Positions 34,851-46,856 of a stretch of DNA of 64,000 bases are shown here, in pieces. The notes under the pieces are model-generated. The model was not told the DNA's origin. It was given only the letters and a program-made list of their open reading frames with translations, and searched no databases. Both the position numbers and the translations under genes were made by a program. Within the stretch, counting starts at the first letter, position 1. Each line of letters opens with the position of its first letter. This stretch comes from Flabesymbios commensalis (taxonomy: Eukaryota > Annelida > Polychaeta > Terebellida > Flabelligeridae): the NCBI GenBank assembly GCA_964017125.1, contig OZ024912.1, positions 63,842,390 to 63,906,389 on the forward strand, in the 5' to 3' direction.

Positions 34851-36349
34851 ATTGCAGGAGGGGCCTGGAGTTTTTCTGGAAATAGATAATTTCGTCCTTT
34901 GAAAGGCTCAAATAAAAATATATATGTGGCTAGCCCAGAAATAAATAATTACCTTCCAAATTGTGTTTAAACAAATAATTGAATCACACTTTTTGAAAAA
35001 TTCCTCACTGAAAGAGTGTAACTGTTAGAAATAATTAATAATTTAATTTGTTCTGGGATTAACCCGTGAATTAGTACCCATGTAGGCAGCCGGCTGATAA
35101 CACCAGCAAAAACGCGACACAGGAAAACAAATACATCCAGACCTTTAGGGGATTTAATTTTTACTAATGACCAGCTTGGAAAAAAAATGTAGTTGATTTG
35201 AGTAAAAAACGATCTGAACAAAAACTCCAGCCCCTGCTATTATAATGGTCGCCCCCCCCCCCCCTAACAAAGTCTAACATAGTAGCCTGGTAACGGGAAA
35301 TTTATGATAGTTTTTATTTAGGAAAATATTTGATCCCTTGTTTTGGATTTAAAAGAAACATGGTGGAAAGTTCGACCATTCCATGGGAATAAATTGTCTG
35401 TGAACAGGTGAAGGAAATGCTCTCCATACACCTGCGCACAGAGCTTTGTGGAGGTACGGCTATGTGTCACTAAGAGTGAAATATATTTTCTTGATCAAAA
35501 TAATATCAAATATCCTACTGTATCAAGCTCTGCAACAACTGCAACTAGCAGTGAAACTACCTTTAGTTTGTGTAAAGTGCAGAATGTGTACATCAAATAA
35601 AGGTCAAAGAGATGCATTTTTTGTGAAATGTGCAACCTTTAATTTTTAACAAGGCAGATTTTCTAGGATACCTTGATGTAACCTATTATTGGAAAACATC
35701 GATACACCACCTGCATGAGGTATATTGAGACACCATATGTGGTATAAGGCTGGTAGTTTGAGAAAGCGTTATCTATTTTAAAACAAGATCTGATTTTGTT
35801 ATGCTTATTTTTATGATTGTAGCCAAATCGTACAGTTAGCTTATGCTAGAGGCTGCAGCTAGAATACAGAACGATATGCACTCGAAATAAATGGCGAAAA
35901 CATCGAGACAGTTTTGGGGCACCTCGAGACAGGTTATGACATCTTGTTGAGACAAAGTGTCATGGTACATCACCCTGACAAATTTCAAATTTGATAGCAT
36001 AGCTATCATTTTGGGGGTTTTTTAAGCAAACTATTATACATCCGTTTTTAAATGATAACAACGGCGTAATATACCACCAAAATCATGGCGAGTTTGTGTA
36101 TTTCTTGAACAACAGATCCAAATAGAACCTATTCTTCAATCGAAAAAAACACCTTTGCCAAGGATGTCCAACAGACATTAGTGTTAAGGTGGAAACACGA
36201 AATTCGCTATTTCTGATACCATTCACACTGAATCACAAAAAAAAATATTTTTCAAACGGTATCATGGTCATGGTATCCAGCTCTTAGTGGCCCAGACTCT
36301 CTCTTGGGACGTATATGGAGGATGCACTATGAAAATGTTAACTTGCTCA
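34851..36349. other. Intergenic, no gene recognised
   Basis: AT-rich sequence with a run of thirteen or more C at 35250. No exon or clear repeat was recognised. Confidence 0.35.
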
Positions 36350-36591
36350 AATTTAAAATGACCGACTATCGGCCTTTTTTAACTTTAATATATCTCATAT
36401 TTGGTAAACCGTGCTAGAAAGATGGACCATTACTATACATGTATACAGAAAAAAAATGTGAAGTTTCAGGGGAGGAGGCACCCTGAAAAATGTCAATTTG
36501 ATAAAATTAAAAATGGCCGACTTTTGGTCATTACTTACTTTAACATGGCTTATATTTGATAAACCATGCTAAATAACTAGAAAAGTTGCAA

Positions 36592-36643
36592 TCAACATAA
36601 TTATGTTAATTACCAACATAATTATGTAATGATTGCAATTTTT
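36592..36643. repeat. AT-rich hairpin
   Basis: GTTGCAATCAACATAATTAT and its mirror ACATAATTATGTAATGATTGCAA are separated by a short loop. It lies at the end of the last GGCCGAC-type unit. Confidence 0.55.
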
Positions 36644-38398
36644 CCAGTTATTTTGAACTTGTTGGCTATCTACAAAGTTTAAGCGATCAGTAATCATGGT
36701 AATAGAAATTTGGTCTATTGAGTCAGTTTCATAATAATCATGATAATATAGCTCAAGTAGAGTACACGCGGGACAACATCAACAATATAGGGCCTACTAC
36801 AAATGTAAATAATCCAAGGTGGATAATTGGCGCAAAGGGCATTCTCATTATTACCATCACACCAAAAAATATTTCATTATGTGTTAAGCTACAGAACAAA
36901 TCTGCAAATTGTAGCTTTGAAGCTAGCAGTACTGTTCTGGCAATAATCAGCAATTTGTTAGTCCTTACCTCATATTGTCAGATTTGTGAAAAAGTAATAC
37001 AGGCATGTTATAGACAATAAGGACAACTGTTTTTCTTCACTACCTCTTGTAAAGAGTACTACTGTATCTCTGACAATAATGAGAAACTACTGAACCACTG
37101 GAGTGAACTATCATTGCTAGCATTGCCGCTAATGTGATCAATAATATTAACCCTTATACTGCTAAGTAGGCCTATATTTTCAGCCACTTGAAGTTGTGTC
37201 ACACCTACAACTTCAAATGTTCTCATATTTGTTTAAGTTGAGCACAAAATTTGCAAATCTTGATTATGTTGATGTTGAGACGCTTATTTCATTCCCGATA
37301 ACAGAGATCTGGTCGACTAATAAAACAGACTATAGTCATGATCAGCAGGATAATGGTTAAGTGATCAACAGGCATGTCACAGTAGGCCTACGTCCCAGTG
37401 GCTTGTTAGCAAAATAGTCGTACTTTCTCCAGCTTATAACAACCGATCGTATCGCTTGTAAAATTCAATAGAAGTAATATTGCTGCCGCCTGAATGATAT
37501 GAAATGATAGATAAGCAAGCAAAGTGATTATGACGGAAAATAACCTTCATTTCGTTTATTGCACAATGAATACACTTGAATTATTTTGTCATAGTATATA
37601 AACCCATTGAATGCGAAGCGTTATAAACGCATTCAAAATGATTTTTCACAATGTAAGTTGACAAACTTAATTAGTCAAATATTCAGGTTCAGATCTCGTA
37701 TAGGCCTCACAAGATAATATAGCAGGTCATTTTTTAAACGTAGGCCCAGGTCTACATTTACTCATTCGAAGCTGGCAAATAGTACAGCAATATGTCGGCT
37801 TCCAACTGTTCAAATAAATTAACACCGTCACTTGGGAATGCAGAGATCAAATAGTTTTTAATGTATAATACATATTATTATGTTATTGTCAGTTGACACC
37901 TGTAAAAACTCACATTTAAAAATGATTGTGATAAAAATACATATTTCACCCAAACAGTCAGTCACCAAAGCTTGAAATGATATATTCAATCACGTATAGC
38001 TCTGCTCGAAACAGATGATCAGCGTTATTACACTATAGCTTATCTGCGAATTGTAATGTATTGATATTACTACATAATTTATCCCGGAATGCATATACTA
38101 AGCTTACAATATGGTATCACCAATTATAACATTATCGATTATTATGATTATTACAACGTGTGTCAGCATATCAAATTTACTAAGAAATGGAAGATAAATC
38201 AGCAATAAAAGCTGTAGCTAACCCAAATTTAAATTGGCCGGAGTTTAAAATAGGGAGATCATAAATAAATAATGTACAATATTTTACGAAGGATATTATT
38301 CCAATGAAATTAAGATAGGGGCCTACATGGATGACGCAGAGGCGAATTAAAGTCAAGACGCCTCTGTCTCTAAAATGTTCAAATTACAGGTACTGAGA
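36644..38398. other. Region downstream of claudin-like gene B
   Basis: Holds a decayed TTAACCC MITE with the ACTTGAAGTTGTGTC hairpin at about 37147-37215. Overlapping ORFs of 100 and 66 codons at 36718-37020 have no recognised domain. The 3' end of gene B transcripts should lie below 38399; no convincing poly(A) signal was pinned down. Confidence 0.35.
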
Positions 38399-41300
38399 TT
38401 ACAAAAGTTTGACATTCTCCAGTTCACCGGATCTAAACACAAAATAATTTGTGGATTTGTGCTTTCCATCTGCAAATTTAAGACAGTTTGTAAGTGTTGG
38501 TGTACGCGTGAGCACGGATTTTCCATAAGAAAACACCATAGCAGAGTTTATATAAAATAAAAGTGCTGAGAGCACGGCTAGCTTGTAATTGCCTCCTGTG
38601 GTATGATCTTCTTGTGTGGTAGCAAAAATTGATACTAAATGAACCACCTTCAGTTCAATGCAACCTACAAAGAATAAAAAAGATAGCAATTTTCATGGAT
38701 TTACAGGACTATTCCAATGACAGATTCATCTACCTTTGTAAATGCTGTCCTGGGGTATGCCCGAAGACATCACACTAAAAACTAAACAATAGATGGTGTT
38801 TTTTCTGACGTTTGCATGCAACAAATTTATTCAGATTAAACATAGGTGTAGAAGGGAATAATATTTTTTTAAATATAGCTTCAGATGTAATATTAAATTT
38901 AAAAATATAACGTGATTATATATTTTTATTATGGAGCTGATGATATACAAAATAAACATTCACAAAAAAACTTAATTGTATAAAAAAAAAATTAAAAAAA
39001 ATTATTATGGTATCTGACCGAAATCTACAAAAGAATTTTTTTTTTACATCTATCTATCTATCTATTTAAAAGGAATACTTTCTCCCAAAAAAATTGTGTA
39101 GCAGCCTTGCATGGGCTAAACTACTATTATACATGCGAAAAATTGCTGCACCAACATAATTACAGACGTCTACAGACGTCAGATTCTCACGTCAAATTCG
39201 ATCCCCGCGCTGAAAGGGTTAACATGTTTAATCGAGACGAACCAACCAATTTAACCAAGAGCCGAGCTGTACATTGCAATTCTCTCCTCCGCCACAGCTA
39301 GTGTGTCCGGACACGATATGTTTGTTATTATAACATTACAATTATTGAATTATGTCCAAAAAGGAAGCCCAACGTTCCGGGATAATCAGTTGTTCGTATA
39401 TCGTCGCCTCGGAGCTAAAGGATCCTATCTGCCACTCTGACGAGTGTCAGATAGGATCCTTTAGCTCCGAGGCGACGATATGTTTAACATGTTTAAATTA
39501 ACAAAATCGAGTTCGAAATAGAACCTGAAAGTGAATTGTGGGCAGACGGTCAGACGTACTGACAAACAACATGATACCAATTAAGTAGCACCAGCCTGTA
39601 CATTTGGTATGGCATGATAAAGACGGGAAAAGCCCGAGACAAATAATAGTCTGGAGGCGAGCTGTTATTTTTTTTAATTTCGCTCTCCCCGAAAGCTAAA
39701 TGGCCACCGCCATGCTAATATCCTTAAATACACCTAGTTCAACAGATATGGGTCGCCGGTCACCTTCCTAGACCATGCGTAAGTTCGCTAGAGGTCACCA
39801 AAGGCTACCAAGTTTAAATGTTATCAAAGTTATTTTTTAGCTCAATAGTTGCCGCGTAGTTATATCTCATAAAAATATCAAAGACAAGTACATGGAAAAC
39901 ATAGATGTCCCACAAAAGACAGATATATTTTCTAAATTATACATGGAACTACTAAAATAAAAATATCCAATAGCGTTTTTCTCTGCTTGAAGCTAATAAT
40001 AATATAATGTAATCTAAAACTTTTTTTTTCATCCTGAGATACCAAAAGTAGCTACTGATTGTATAATCAAATAAATAATGTAACATTCTCACATTTACAA
40101 AAAATACATGTTTTTGCAGGTATTAACGGCAGTCTCGTAATACGATTTTTATTTCAGGTCCTGTTATTTTTATTCTGGGGGCAGATATCTAAAATATAGC
40201 ATAATTTTAGATCTGGCGAGAGAGTAGAAGTAATAAGCATGCTAATATCCTAAAGTATACCTAGTTCAACAGATATGGGGCGCCGGTCACCTTTGTAGAC
40301 CATGCGTAAGGTCGCTGGAGGTCATCAAAGGTCATCAAGTAAATATTTAATCAAATTTTAAATTTTGCATACATCGTTGTGTAATTTATGTTTTTCTAGG
40401 TGATTTTGAGTCCAGAAGTTCATTTCTTGGGTCCTTAACATAATTTAACCCACATATATTTCACCCACAAAGCGAAGATGGCCACCGTTTTAATTTTATT
40501 TAAAAAAAATCCTAATTGGTGCATCCAATTTTAATTTGGCCAATGCTATGTGTAACGTCTCCTTTCTAAGTGATTTTGGGGCACGCAATCAATTTCTGCT
40601 TATGACCTATATTTCACCCACAAATTCAATATGGCTGCCGTTTTCTTCATTTTTGAAAAAAATATTGATTTACCATCTAGATATGTAAATGTAAGTTCTG
40701 TTTGGGGTTGAGAATGTTTTTCTTGTGTCTCATAAATAATTTGATCAGTATTTCACACATAAATTAAAAATGGTCGGCATTTTTTTTAGTTGTAAACTAA
40801 AAAAATGTAGCTCACTGGAAATTTTGATATGCCATTCAATCCTTTTGGGCAGGCAGAATTGAAGATGGTCACCGATGTTAGAAAGAACAAAATATTATAT
40901 ATTGGTCAAGCATATCATTCTTATTGTTAACATATATTGGGGGTCATTTATTATCTCCTCAAATATAACTTAGATCTATTATGTAATTATGTATAGCAAT
41001 GGTTGAAAGAGTTAAACATGATCTAGATTATATGGATGGCATCATGCACAAGTGGGCTAACCCACATTTTAAAGATTTTGAGAAAATATCGCGCTGCAAC
41101 ATGAAGTACAGGATAAACCGAATAAGTACAAATTAACACAAAAAGGTAACAACATCAGTGACCAAATGGTCTAACCCTGAATGTGAAACTCGTATATTAA
41201 TCAAGTTGTTGCTATCAATGACATATATTTTCATTGTTTTTTTAATGTGGGTTAGCCCACTTGTGCATGATGCCATCCATATAGTCGTTGTTAAGCCCAT

Positions 41301-44300
41301 AATAGATGATGTCGCTGAAGATCATCAGTTAATCGCCAGATGTAAATAAAAGTCAAGTATCCCAGCCAAAGTTTACACAGGCGCTCGTATCTGCAGAAAT
41401 ACCTTTGCTTGTATGAAAGGAAAATTGCTCCAAAAGTGTCGTGGTAGTTAATAATGGATATAGCTTCTACATATTTAAATCATATTACAATTGATGTGCC
41501 ATAATTCTATAGATACATTTAGTACAATGTTTTCACACATCTTGAAATGATCTTAGTAGTCGTTAAAAAACACATTTGCTGTGAAAATATATTTCATTAT
41601 TATACCATATCAGTATTTTATTATTCTTTTTTTATCAGTGTTTATGCCTAACTTTTCACACAAGATGACCAATATGGCATTGATTAATCATCATTATGTG
41701 GACTCTTTATAATAATGGATAATAATCATGATAATATTATGAAGTGGATATTACTAAAAACAGTTATTTTAATGTGGGCCCTACCACACTGCACTTTTAA
41801 GCTTTTCGTCATTAATTTACATTTGCTGATTAGCCATACGTGCATGCAATGTGATATAGAATAACTGTGTTAGAATTAGGTCTAAACTAAATTCCGAAAA
41901 TTAAAAAAAGACCCACAGTACAGCTTAATATCCCATGATATAGTTTATTATTCCACTTTCCAAGCCATTTTATTCCTGGTATAAAGTAAATTTAAAATTA
42001 TTAATACTCAATATCAACTGTAACAACCTTTGGTACAGGAAACGTATACAGATACAAATCTTGACAGATGCATCTTAACAATGCCATTTAATTTAAAGTA
42101 GACATTTATCATGACATTTTATTATGACAATGTCACTTGAAATAATTTTGATTATGTACGCGGTAACATGTATTTGTGCATGCGATTTTACAAAACTAAC
42201 CATCTCGCATATATACATGTACATATATTTCTATGTCAAAAAATATGTAATGAGTCTAGCTACGTCAATAAAATATATGTTCGTCTGCCTGCATGCCTGT
42301 CTGTTGGTCCGCTCAACTGTGACAATCCGTCTGCAGTTGATCTAGGCGTATTTTTTTAATATGGCTATATTTTGCTCTGGTTTATTAATAATATTATATT
42401 TATTAAAAATAAAAAAACGGCGGCCATCTCAGATTCATGTGTGAAATATTGGTTAAATTATTTAAAAGAGACAATAAAAACATTATCCGCCCAAAATTAC
42501 CTAGCAACGATAAATCACACATAATTTTTATCAAGGGGTTAAAGATTTTTCATAAATAAAATTACAACGGCGGCCATCTTTGATTTCTGAATGAAATGTA
42601 GGTCCAATTACCTTGAAAAAACAAAAATAAATTTATCAACTAAAAAAAAAGTAGAAAGCATAAATTACACATACGATGTATCTACACGATCTAGGTGGTA
42701 ATGCAATTTTATTTTTATCACTTGAAAAACGACGACCATTTTGGATTTGTGGGTCAAATATGAGTTACATTATCTCAAAGACACAAGAAACGATTTTTTC
42801 GACACGAAATTATTCAGAAGACATAAATTAGAGAACCATTTGGCCAACATTAAACATTTGCTATTTTATTTACTTTATGACCTTTGATGACCTCTAGCGA
42901 CCTTACTTATCAATGCTTATGGTCTAGGAAGGTGACCAGCTCCCTATATTTGTAGAACTGGGTATACCTTAGGATATTAGTATAGTGATTACTTTTACTC
43001 TCTTGGGGTGAGCCAGATCTAAAATTATGCTATATTTTTTATATCTGCCTCCAGACTAAAAATAATAAGACCTGAAATATAAATCATGCCACGAGATTAC
43101 CGTTAATACCAGCAAAAACATAAATTCTTTTTTAAATGTGGAAATGTTACATTATTAATTTGATTACACAGTCAGTAGCTACTTTTGTTATCTCAGGGTG
43201 AAAAAAAAGGTTAAGATGGCATTCTATTAATATTAGCTTCAAGCAGAGAAAAACGCTATCGAAGATTTTTATTCTAGTACTTTCATGTATAATTTTAAAA
43301 ATATATATCTCTCTTTTAAGAAATCTATGTTTGCTTTGTACTTGACATTGATGTATTTACAAGATCTCAATATGTAGCTATTATTAGGCTGAAAAAAATA
43401 ATTGGATCAAATATACACTTGATGACCTTTGGTGACCTCTGGCGACCTCACGCATGGCCTAGGAAGGCGACCGGCGGTCCAAATTGGTAGACCTAGGTAT
43501 ATTTGAAGATATTAGCATGGTTGTAGCCATTTCGCTCTCGGGGAGAGCCAGATCGAAAAATAAGCTATATTTTCAACATCTGCCTTCAGATTATAAAACC
43601 TGGCTGGACAAGTAATAAAAGTACAACCACTTCAGGATCGCGTTGGCCGACCGATGGGAAATTGCAGATAATCTCCCCTTTACTCAGATTTTATAACAAC
43701 CCAGCAGGCACAAGACGTTAAATCAATGTTGGTACGTTGGTCCAACATCGAAGACGTTAAACGTTAAACCAACATTGATTTAACGTCTTGTGTCTACTGG
43801 AATAGCCCATAACCAAAAAATGGTCTATCAAAAAATCAGCCTTTTTAGACATTTTGTCCCCATGACCTTTGAACTATTGATAACAAATAATAGATCAACA
43901 TGTTTTAAGAATATTAATCACACTTGAAAAATCACTTTTTTATATAAATAATTTTTGGGTGTTCATCATGCAGTCATCGCATGCAATCATTTCAAATAAG
44001 TATCGGCGAATTATTTAATATATCGCAATATATAACTTAATAGGAAATGGTGACTCAGTGTCGAAATTACGTTTTTGGACACTTCGTATTTTATTTCAGT
44101 TTTTGATGTTTGGTATACAAAAGAAAAGGTAGAAGGTAAAAAAGGTACAGGTTTATAGTCTGATATCAAGTCTGAAGACCTATCATCCGACTTTACATCT
44201 TACCCCCTGGTCACTGGTCCTGTTCATTGTGTGCCATTTAAACTCCACCGAGAGCATACAGTCCTGTAGCCGTTTCGGCGCATTGAACTTATCGTACACA

Positions 44301-45434
44301 TTGCCATCTCTGTCCTACCAGGTACTCATTTTCACCTGAGTCAAGTGAAGCATTTGAGGGTGAATTGCCTTGCCCAAGGACACAACATCTTAAAAATGTC
44401 CCAAAATTGAGAGGGGAGAAACATGATATTTCTCTGAAAATCCTGCACCAAGTGGGATTCGAAACCGCACGCCAGGCAGCGACATCGGCAGAGCGCCACG
44501 CTCTAACCATTGCGTCATGTCCCTCTCTAAGAAGTTTATATAATTTCGCATAACAGTGAACGAATATGTGGCAGGTGGGAAGCATCCACAGGCTTATATA
44601 AAACTCTTTGGTCGTCTTATGTGATGTTTTCCCGGCATTAAACCACAATTGCCCATGTGTTCTATGTCATACATACCTGCTATAAACTGTAGTAACACAG
44701 CTCCCTCTAGAATAAGCATGCTGCGACAGGTCAACAACGTTAAGTAACATATACCAGCTACAATGATCGCCATATATGCCCAAGACATCAGGTCTCGTGC
44801 CTCCTCCAAATCGTCTGTTAAAATAATATTAATCATATAATTCATACCTCGAACACGAGCATCACAAGTCTTCACTCAAATTGTAGATTTCAACATGGTT
44901 TTAACCAGTTAATATAGCCTAATGTATAAACAGAGTGTGTATGAAGCTGATGCTGACATAACTCTTTAACCTGTTAACCGCCAAATAATTTAATTGGAAT
45001 TTTCACCCCCTCGGAGTTGTGTCTCGCTGACGCGATCCACAATTTCAAGCGAGTAAAAATTATTCAGATTTGATAAAATGGAGGTCGACGAGTTTGAAAT
45101 CTTGCTGATTGATGTCACGTTTTATCTTTAACATGTTCAAAAGCTAATCAAAACGGCGGTTAAAGGGTTAAGGAAATGGTGAGAAAAGTAAAGGCATGGC
45201 CGCATCGCGAGACGTACTTGAAAATTCACAGACTCTGATTTTGTGTTTCCTGTTGGGTCTGTCGTGGTTCTGAAGGTAACACTTCCTCCACAGTCCTTGG
45301 TTGGTGTCCTCGTCAGTGTCTGGATCGGTATAGTTGATCCAGTGAGATTGAAATGAGGACGCCACCAATAGTACACTGGCGACAAGCAAAATCAGGGCTG
45401 AGAGAAAACATCCTGAAGGTCCAGATTCAATCAT
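38399..45434 (-). CDS. Claudin/PMP22-family four-pass membrane protein (gene B)
   Basis: Three exons on the minus strand: 45434-45218 (ATG in ACCATGA context, donor GTACGT), 44814-44677 (138 nt, acceptor TTTTAACAG, donor GTATG), and 38664-38399 (acceptor TTATTCTTTGTAG). All junctions are phase 1, giving 206 residues. Helix 1 (FLSALILLVASVLLVASSF) is followed by HW...TNQGLWRKC...C, the claudin/PMP22 ectodomain signature. Exon 2 carries helix 2 (SWAYMAIIVAGICYLTLLTC) and the start of helix 3 (MLILEGAVLLQFIAG). Exon 3 finishes helix 3 (ELKVVHLVSIFA), adds helix 4 (YKLAVLSALLFYINSAMVFS) and a 40-residue tail. Exon 2 length and phases equal those of gene A, so the two are paralogues. Intron 1 holds a TTAA MITE; the 6-kb intron 2 holds a giant palindrome and a SINE. 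Assignment of the distant exon 3 is inferred from phase and fold. Confidence 0.68.
39398..39481. mobile_element. Short hairpin element, copy 5 (near-perfect palindrome)
   Basis: 84 bp: ATATCGTCGCCTCGGAGCTA then AAGGATCCTATCTGCCACTC is mirrored by GAGTGTCAGATAGGATCCTT then TAGCTCCGAGGCGACGATAT with one mismatch and a loop of about four bases. The outer ends (ATATCGTC) and the TATCTGCCACT core match the other copies, but the stem middle differs and is still fully paired. Confidence 0.75.
39660..43590. repeat. Giant inverted repeat inside gene B intron 2
   Basis: The left arm (about 39660-40990) and right arm (about 42350-43590) are inverted copies. Each arm carries two tandem units marked by GCTAATATCCTTAAATACAC, CGCCGGTCACCTTCCTAGAC and GGTCGCTAGAGGTCACCAAA. 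Units start near 39665 and 40225, mirrored near 43560 and 43020. Further words (ATGGCCACCG, ATTTCACCCACAAA) also mirror. A separate inner pair of about 40 bp (GGATGGCATCATGCACAAGT) occupies 41031-41076 and 41243-41280. It looks like a foldback-type element of about 3.9 kb; no transposase was recognised. Confidence 0.7.
43700..43800. mobile_element. CCCAGCAAACA-type MITE, diverged copy
   Basis: CCCAGCAGGCACAAGACGTT at the left, ACGTCTTGTGTCTACTGG at the right. The arms CAAGACGTTAAATCAATGTT and ACATTGATTTAACGTCTTG pair almost perfectly around GTTGGTCCAACATCG. Flanked by AA on both sides. Confidence 0.65.
44200..44530 (-). mobile_element. tRNA-derived SINE, copy 2
   Basis: On the minus strand: A-box region ATGGTTAGAGCGTGGCGC, B-box GCGGTTTCGAATCCCACT, then the same body as 4098-4445 (CCTTGGGCAAGGCAATTCAC). 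This copy keeps the tRNA head best. It lies within intron 2 of gene B. Confidence 0.8.
44966..45171. mobile_element. TTAA-type MITE with ACTTGAAGTTGTGTC-type hairpin, copy 1
   Basis: TTAACCTGTTAACCGCCA at the left mirrors GGCGGTTAAAGGGTTAA at the right. A hairpin GAGTTGTGTCTCGCTGACGC lies inside. It sits in intron 1 of gene B. TTAA ends and CCC-type termini suit piggyBac-type non-autonomous elements. Confidence 0.65.
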
Positions 45435-46279
45435 GGTGGTTCACGTGTTACCGATTAACACCAACTATACTGTAGAACAGAGAACGGTCAGTTGATAATC
45501 ACAGCATTGCTTGTATAGCAAAATTATACTAGAAAATCATTTCTAGTACCTTTCGTGTCTTCTTAGACGTTAGATGTTCAAATCACTCCCTCCTCCCCAC
45601 AGAAATGCAAATTACGCATACAAGTAGCTAGGTCATCACTATATAGCTACCACGTCATGGCATTGGCCGATTGTACCACAACCGTATACATTTTTCAACA
45701 ATGGCATACCAAATTTAAGGAGGTTGGGTTCAGTGGTTAGTAAACCTAGTCTTGAAGACTGAAGCCTGGAGTCCTAAACCTAGTCCTGAAGCATCATATT
45801 TCATAGATTTAGCCTCCCAAGTGCATTACTAACTAGAAGGGTCTAGTTTTTTGTGAACAAAACACTGAAGATGTGTCCCCTCCAGCAGCATAACCATAAA
45901 GGTTGATAGCTAATAGATGTAGTGTCAATGGCCTAAATTGTAATTAAAGGTGTGATCAACTGTCAAAATACGCGGGACAAGGGTCCCCCAGAAGGCAATA
46001 GTGCCCGTGGGTAGGCCAAGGCCCTATTCCATAATAATACAAAATATGCGTTTCATACCCAAAGCCTCATTAAGAGCAAGTTCTAGCATTAAAACAGCAT
46101 TGGATCAATGTCCCGTTTAAGTAGTAGGCTACTGTTGGCCTACACTTGACCGTCCCAGGCATGCGCGTTTTGCAGTTGAATAATTCTTTAATGTTATTAA
46201 ATGGCTCCTGTGGATAGTAGAGACTATGTATTAAGCGGAATTTATTATTCCGTTTTGGTGTAAAACACTTGTCAACACT

Positions 46280-46386
46280 CCCAGCAAATACGACGTTGAC
46301 CCAATGCTGATCCAATGCTGGCCAACAATCTGCGACGCTGGCCCAACATCAAACCAGCACTGGTTCAACGTCTCGCGTTTGCTGGG
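46280..46386. mobile_element. CCCAGCAAACA-type MITE, copy with CT duplication
   Basis: CCCAGCAAATACGACGTTGA at the left and CAACGTCTCGCGTTTGCTGG G at the right. The body carries CCAATGCTGGCCAACAATC. It is flanked by CT at 46278-46279 and 46387-46388. Confidence 0.7.
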
Positions 46387-46536
46387 CTGCATTCAACCCA
46401 CTAAACATTGTTTTGTGGAGTGTTTTGGAATGTTTTGAAAATCTAAGAAACTACAAGTAAGAGACTATCATCTGCTCAAATGATCGGAATTCTTCCACAT
46501 AAAATATGTTAGATCTTGAGTTGTAGGCCTGCCTAA

Positions 46537-46856
46537 ATGAAATGAAATGAAATGAATCGGGCTTTAGGCCACCTTTGTGCACATATAGGCTAAACTGGGC
46601 CAGGAGAACCTCCTGAGGATGGTGAGATGATTGAGATGACACTGTCCTCCAGACACAGGATTCGAAATTCGAGCCCTGGCGGTCTGAGGCCGAGCACGCT
46701 ACCTCTCGGTCACGGAGGCTCCCCACAATACTAACTTTCACACGTGGATGGGGAAGAAACAATTTTGTTTCTTTCAAACCGCCGAGACCAGGAACCGAAC
46801 CCCGGACTCTGGCGTGAAAGGCAGCGGTGCTAACCACTACCCTAGGGCCCCCGCCC
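46537..46856 (-). mobile_element. Dimeric tRNA-derived SINE with 12-bp target duplication, copy 2
   Basis: Flanked by AGGCCTGCCTAA at 46525-46536 and 46857-46868. The minus strand has two tRNA-like units with A- and B-boxes and ends in four ATTTC units. It is very close to 27804-28117 in sequence, so the family was active fairly recently. The 128-codon ORF across it is incidental. Confidence 0.88.

Larger units (their letters stand above)
27590..36640. repeat. Dispersed GGCCGACTATCGGCCATT-type repeat units
   Basis: About ten units share one order of words: TTCAAAATGGCCGACTATCG, GCCATTATTTACTTTAACAT, GATATCTGGCAAACCGTGCT, AGATAGCTAGACCAT, AAAATGTGAGGTTTCAGGGA, GGATGCACCCTGAAAAATTT. Copies begin near 27590, 27735, 31200, 31490, 31620, 32340, 32640, 33235, 33420, 36350 and 36510. 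Some are adjacent, others separated by unrelated sequence. No coding function is seen; it is probably an old tandem array broken up by insertions. Confidence 0.6.

Noticed and set aside
27590-36640. A CRISPR-like reading of the spaced repeats
   Set aside because: Units are long, diverged and irregularly spaced in a eukaryotic repeat region, without uniform short repeats or spacers.
46451-46837. A 128-codon minus ORF with RVRGSVPGLGGL
   Set aside because: It lies wholly over the dimeric tRNA-SINE; the reading frame is incidental.
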